A stretch of 6,668 nt of DNA from Methanobacterium sp. (lineage in GTDB: Archaea; Methanobacteriota; Methanobacteria; Methanobacteriales; Methanobacteriaceae): contig PLTK01000076.1 in NCBI GenBank assembly GCA_003164415.1, forward strand, positions 1-6,668. The letters run 5' to 3'. Shown in pieces: positions 6,163 to 6,668 of the stretch. The position numbers and the translations under genes were made by a program. The notes beneath the pieces were generated by a model. It saw nothing but the letters and a program-made list of their open reading frames with translations. It did not search any database and was not told where the DNA came from. Position 1 is the first letter of the stretch. Every line of letters begins with the position of its first letter.

Positions 6163-6668
6163 ATGACCTCATCAGATTTAACAAAGAGCGTGGATATGAT
6201 CGGTATTGGTGGAATTCTTGTTTCAACCATTGAGTATGCTGGTAAAATTTCCCTTGTTATATTCGCTGCTGGATGCATGTTAAGATGTCCTTACTGCCAT
6301 AATCCAGGGATAATTGAGGGTGGAAATCAGAGAAAAATCGGCGAAATCTATAATAAAATAGATGATTCACTTGATTTCATTGATAGTGTTGTTATAACAG
6401 GCGGAGAACCATTATTCCAACATGAAGAAGTTACTAAAATTTTAAAATATTGTAAAACTTTAGGACTAAGTACTAAATTGGATACAAATGGATATTATCC
6501 CGAAAAATTGGAAAATTTATTAGATTTTGTGGATTATGTGGCACTCGATGTTAAAGCCCCATTTAAAAAATATAAAAAAGTTATAGGTGTAGATATCGGT
6601 GAAAATGTTCAAAAAAGTATTCAGGTATGTTTAAAATCCAGTGCATATTTAGAGTGTAGAACAACTTA
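6163..6668 (+). CDS. nrdG: Radical SAM protein, anaerobic ribonucleoside-triphosphate reductase activating type (3' truncated)
   Basis: The frame from the ATG at 6163 stays open to the right edge, giving the first 168 residues. It has the radical-SAM cluster motif CMLRCPYC with Cys38, Cys42 and Cys45 binding a 4Fe-4S cluster, then HNPG, an ITGGEPLFQ motif at 78-86 that contacts SAM, KLDTNG at 105-110 and YVALDVKAP at 125-133, and it ends in ECRTT. This order is that of the NrdG2 (TIGR02495) group, thought to make the glycyl radical on the class III ribonucleotide reductase NrdD; the related pyruvate formate-lyase activases are the alternative. No NrdD is in the window, so the partner is unconfirmed. 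The start is uncertain: family members usually begin close to IGGF, which favours Met12 (6196), and neither site has a strong ribosome binding site. It follows hisC by 25 nt and is probably cotranscribed. Confidence 0.85.
   Translation, partial: MTSSDLTKSVDMIGIGGILVSTIEYAGKISLVIFAAGCMLRCPYCHNPGIIEGGNQRKIGEIYNKIDDSLDFIDSVVITGGEPLFQHEEVTKILKYCKTLGLSTKLDTNGYYPEKLENLLDFVDYVALDVKAPFKKYKKVIGVDIGENVQKSIQVCLKSSAYLECRTT

Noticed and set aside
1..6668. Mobile element, CRISPR array, tRNA/rRNA or defence system
   Set aside because: No transposase, inverted repeat pair, regularly spaced repeats, structured RNA or defence domain was seen; all long frames are ordinary metabolic genes.

Overview
The window looks like chromosomal DNA from a hydrogenotrophic methanogen of the Methanobacteriales, probably Methanobacterium-like. 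The evidence is an AT-rich sequence, ribosome binding sites of the AGGTGAT / GAGGT type, BRE/TATA-like boxes and oligo-T tracts in place of bacterial -35/-10 boxes and hairpin terminators, an archaeal-type (ApgM) phosphoglycerate mutase, and the archaeal form of GlmU next to a GlmM-type mutase. The order is inferred from gene content and style; no rRNA or methanogenesis gene is present to prove it. All genes lie on the + strand and the sequence is almost fully coding.

Left block (1-3023): the C-terminal part of a DUF92 membrane protein (cut by the left edge), then apgM (cofactor-independent phosphoglycerate mutase) and glmM (phosphoglucosamine mutase). The genes are 8 and 13 nt apart, so this looks like one operon. 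ApgM interconverts 3-phosphoglycerate and 2-phosphoglycerate, a gluconeogenic step in an autotroph. GlmM makes glucosamine-1-phosphate.

Middle gap (3024-3229, 206 nt): very AT-rich, with T-tracts that could end the left transcript, two similar BRE/TATA-like boxes, and an unexplained short open frame whose stop overlaps the next start codon.

Right block (3230-6668): archaeal glmU (sugar-1-phosphate nucleotidylyltransferase plus acetyltransferase), a gamma-class carbonic anhydrase-like protein, hisC (histidinol-phosphate aminotransferase, overlapping the previous gene by 8 nt), and the 5' part of a radical-SAM protein of the anaerobic ribonucleotide reductase activase (NrdG2) type, cut by the right edge.

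GlmM and GlmU are consecutive enzymes of UDP-N-acetylglucosamine synthesis, used for pseudomurein and glycoconjugates in this group. The other genes are housekeeping metabolism with no obvious shared pathway. I see no mobile element, CRISPR array, tRNA or rRNA, and no clear novel system. The points worth checking are the short frame ahead of glmU, the role of the DUF92 protein, and why a carbonic anhydrase-like gene is coupled to hisC.
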